A stretch of DNA of 6,572 nt from assembly GCA_021442505.1 (NCBI GenBank), contig JABUTC010000025.1:4200-10771 (forward strand), read 5' to 3'. This document shows positions 5,609-6,572 of the stretch, piece by piece; within the stretch, counting starts at the first letter, position 1, and the number at the start of each line of letters is the position of its first letter. Under the pieces are notes generated by a model, which worked only from the letters and a program-made list of their open reading frames with translations, was not told where the DNA came from and did not search any database. The position numbers and the translations under genes were made by a program. Source of the stretch: Mogibacterium sp. Its GTDB lineage: Bacteria > Bacillota > Clostridia > Peptostreptococcales > Anaerovoracaceae.

Positions 5609-5963
5609 GGGGATGTAAAGGTTTCGACAGGTGTTCGGAACAAGGATAAGCGAGCCGTGGTGCCGAGCCACGTAAAAAGCGGCCGTTTAAAAAGAAACGC
5701 TAAAAACAACAGATCATTCGCACTGGCTGCATAGTTCAGCCCCGCGTGTCGGCCTGGGTTCCTCCGCAGGCTCAGGATCCGGCATCATTTATGCGGAACA
5801 ACCTTGCGTGAGCTCCCGGTAGCGTAAGGGAACTACGGGATAGCCCGACGGTAGTCTGCTGACGTGACGACTGTCCGGGCGAAAATCAAAGCATCAGCTG
5901 CGCTCGGAGAAGTTTCTTCGGAAGGGCTCTTGGACGTGGGTTCGACTCCCACCATCTCCACCA
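5609..5963 (+). ncRNA. ssrA: tmRNA (SsrA), one-piece, tag AKNNRSFALAA
   Basis: This 355-base RNA rescues ribosomes stalled on broken mRNA, acting with SmpB. The 5' end GGGGATG (5609-5615) pairs with CATCTCC (5953-5959), followed by A and an encoded CCA (5961-5963). The third acceptor pair is G-U (5611 with 5957), the alanyl-tRNA synthetase identity element. The T arm is GTGGG (5936-5940), loop TTCGACT, CCCAC (5948-5952). The tag frame runs from GCT at 5699 to TAG at 5732-5734 and encodes AKNNRSFALAA, ending in the LAA signal read by ClpXP. Pseudoknots can be traced: PK1 with CGTGG/CCACG (5656-5660, 5668-5672) and GCCG/CGGC (5662-5665, 5680-5683); PK2 with CCTGGG/CTCAGG (5753-5758, 5771-5776) and TCCGCA/TGCGGA (5763-5768, 5792-5797). 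A stem around 5815-5839 is a likely PK3, and GCCCG/CGGGC (5843-5847, 5876-5880) belongs to PK4. Confidence 0.98.
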
Positions 5964-5969
5964 AAAATG

Positions 5970-6003
5970 GACAGATTTTCAGAACCTGGGAATCTGTCTT
6001 TTT
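5970..6003 (+). terminator. Intrinsic terminator of ssrA
   Basis: GACAGATT (5970-5977) pairs with AATCTGTC (5991-5998). The stem can extend inward through two U-G pairs and CAG/CTG to a three-base loop. Five T follow (5999-6003). It starts seven bases after the CCA end, with an A-run on the left flank. A clear Rho-independent terminator. Confidence 0.9.
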
Positions 6004-6023
6004 ATTGGAGCTGCTTATATTCA

Positions 6024-6073
6024 ATAATCAGATTATCAGCGTTACCTTAAACAATTGTTAACATAATTGTTAA
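6024..6073 (+). repeat. Cluster of short palindromes and a direct repeat upstream of the esterase promoter
   Basis: ATAATC-A-GATTAT (6024-6036) is a perfect palindrome around one base. AACAATTGTT (6050-6059) is a second perfect palindrome. AATTGTTAA occurs at 6053-6061 and again at 6065-6073, one helical turn apart (12 bases). TTAACA (6058-6063) and TGTTAA (6068-6073) form a further inverted pair with a 4-base spacer. AT-rich DNA makes such matches easy, so an operator role is possible but unproven. Confidence 0.4.
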
Positions 6074-6091
6074 GTGTTTTTTCAAAATATA

Positions 6092-6120
6092 TTGACAAAG
6101 ATAAGGATTTAATAAATGAT
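6092..6120 (+). promoter_or_regulatory. Promoter for the lipoprotein esterase gene
   Basis: A perfect -35 box TTGACA (6092-6097) is followed after 17 bases by AATGAT (6115-6120), four of six matches to the -10 consensus. The flanking A/T-rich DNA upstream could act as an UP element. The leader would be about 50 bases and includes a weak hairpin, GAGATT (6132-6137) with AATCTC (6146-6151). Confidence 0.55.
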
Positions 6121-6160
6121 ATTAAAAATCAGAGATTTGAAAGATAATCTCGGTTTATAG

Positions 6161-6170
6161 GGAGGAAGGA
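6161..6170 (+). promoter_or_regulatory. Ribosome binding site supporting a TTG start
   Basis: GGAGG (6161-6165) and AAGGA (6166-6170) lie 9 and 4 bases before the TTG at 6175. The nearby ATG at 6170 opens only ATG-AAT-TGA and cannot start the long frame. The next in-frame ATG (6220) would remove the basic part of the signal peptide. Confidence 0.65.
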
Positions 6171-6174
6171 TGAA

Positions 6175-6572
6175 TTGAAAAGAGTATTTGGACGGGTTAA
6201 GAAGGTTTTAATCATAGCAATGGCTGCGGTACTGATGATGTGTATGCTCATGCTGACAGGATGCGAAAGCAGTCTGAACGCAACAGGAGAAAAACTGAAG
6301 ATTTACTGTTCTAACGGATGCATGGTGGGAAGAGATGACGGAACCGTATCTGCATTTCTTGGTGTTCCTTATGCTGAACAACCTGTAGGCGAACTTAGAT
6401 GGAAAGCTCCTGTACCAGCGGCAGACAGTGACGAAGAATTTGACTGCGGAACCTTCGGGAATACAGCGTTGCAGTACGAATGGCCGACAGAGCCTGCATC
6501 ATCCACTCCGAAGGGAGAGGACTGCCTGACACTGAATATCTGGACTGCTGACGAAGACGGAAACGGAAACAG
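6175..6572 (+). CDS. Lipoprotein carboxylesterase, type B family, N-terminal part (3' end outside window)
   Basis: 132 codons of an open frame are visible, running off the right edge. The N-terminus MKRVFGRVKK (TTG read as Met) plus a hydrophobic core (about 11-27) and the lipobox LTGC with Cys30 form a lipoprotein signal peptide, so the protein is probably anchored on the outside of the cytoplasmic membrane. The mature part matches the start of type-B carboxylesterases: GCMVGRDDGTVSAFLGVPYAEQPVGELRWKAP (about 48-79) and the signature GEDCLTLNIW (114-123). Cys91 and Cys117 sit where this family often has a disulfide. The catalytic serine region lies beyond the window, so activity and substrate cannot be judged. 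It has its own promoter and follows the ssrA terminator, so it is a separate transcription unit. Family call is good; the start codon is less certain. Confidence 0.85.
   Translation, partial: MKRVFGRVKKVLIIAMAAVLMMCMLMLTGCESSLNATGEKLKIYCSNGCMVGRDDGTVSAFLGVPYAEQPVGELRWKAPVPAADSDEEFDCGTFGNTALQYEWPTEPASSTPKGEDCLTLNIWTADEDGNGN

Noticed and set aside
5833..6024. Antisense 63-residue frame containing MVGVEPTSKS
   Set aside because: It is the reverse complement of the tmRNA 3' end and terminator. GVEPT-type peptides are a well-known artefact of translating the antisense of tRNA-like T arms and acceptor ends.
5864..6061. Sense 65-residue frame over the end of tmRNA
   Set aside because: It lies within the structured tmRNA and its terminator, has no ribosome binding site, and its first part is the translated tRNA-like domain.
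1..6572. CRISPR array, insertion sequence, prophage or attachment site
   Set aside because: No regular spaced repeats, transposase or phage genes are seen. tmRNA 3' ends are common integration sites, but the sequence after 5963 is a terminator and an ordinary esterase gene, with no integrase or repeated ssrA end.

Overview
The window looks like chromosomal housekeeping DNA from a Gram-positive bacterium of the Bacillota, most likely a Clostridia relative. The evidence is the strong AGGAGG-type ribosome binding sites, the AGA/GGA-rich codon use, sigma-A-like promoters with 17-18 bp spacers, a small signal peptidase I with one N-terminal anchor, and a one-piece tmRNA. I cannot name the genus from sequence alone. 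All genes read left to right, and I see no insertion sequence, CRISPR array, phage gene or rRNA/tRNA gene (tmRNA excepted).

Layout. (1) 1-575 is the 3' end of uvrA (nucleotide excision repair). (2) 592-1960 is a two-gene unit with its own promoter: a membrane-anchored SPFH/band-7 (prohibitin-like) protein of 343 residues, and an 80-residue protein made of a coiled coil plus an Arc-type ribbon-helix-helix DNA-binding domain. A perfect 9-bp inverted repeat lies directly on the expected transcription start of this unit and is followed by T-runs, so it could be the uvrA terminator, an operator, or both. (3) 1973-5553 is a tightly packed run: an RluA-family pseudouridine synthase, signal peptidase I (lepB), smpB and nicotinate phosphoribosyltransferase (pncB), with gaps of 21, 21 and 24 bases. 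It starts at an extended -10 promoter placed so that the predicted first transcribed base is the A of the pseudouridine synthase ATG, so this mRNA is probably leaderless. (4) 5609-5963 is ssrA (tmRNA) with an encoded CCA and the tag AKNNRSFALAA, ending at a clear intrinsic terminator. (5) 6004-6174 is an AT-rich regulatory stretch with palindromes and a TTGACA promoter. (6) 6175-6572 is the 5' part of a lipoprotein carboxylesterase gene with a TTG start, cut by the window end.

How the parts work together. SmpB and tmRNA are the two components of trans-translation, which rescues stalled ribosomes. Here they are encoded close together but separated by pncB. The neighbouring pseudouridine synthase (probably acting on rRNA) and signal peptidase add ribosome maturation and protein export functions. 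pncB serves NAD salvage and has no obvious functional tie.

The least explained part is the SPFH plus ribbon-helix-helix pair with the palindromic promoter. It is the best candidate for something not well described, but its function and autoregulation are inference.
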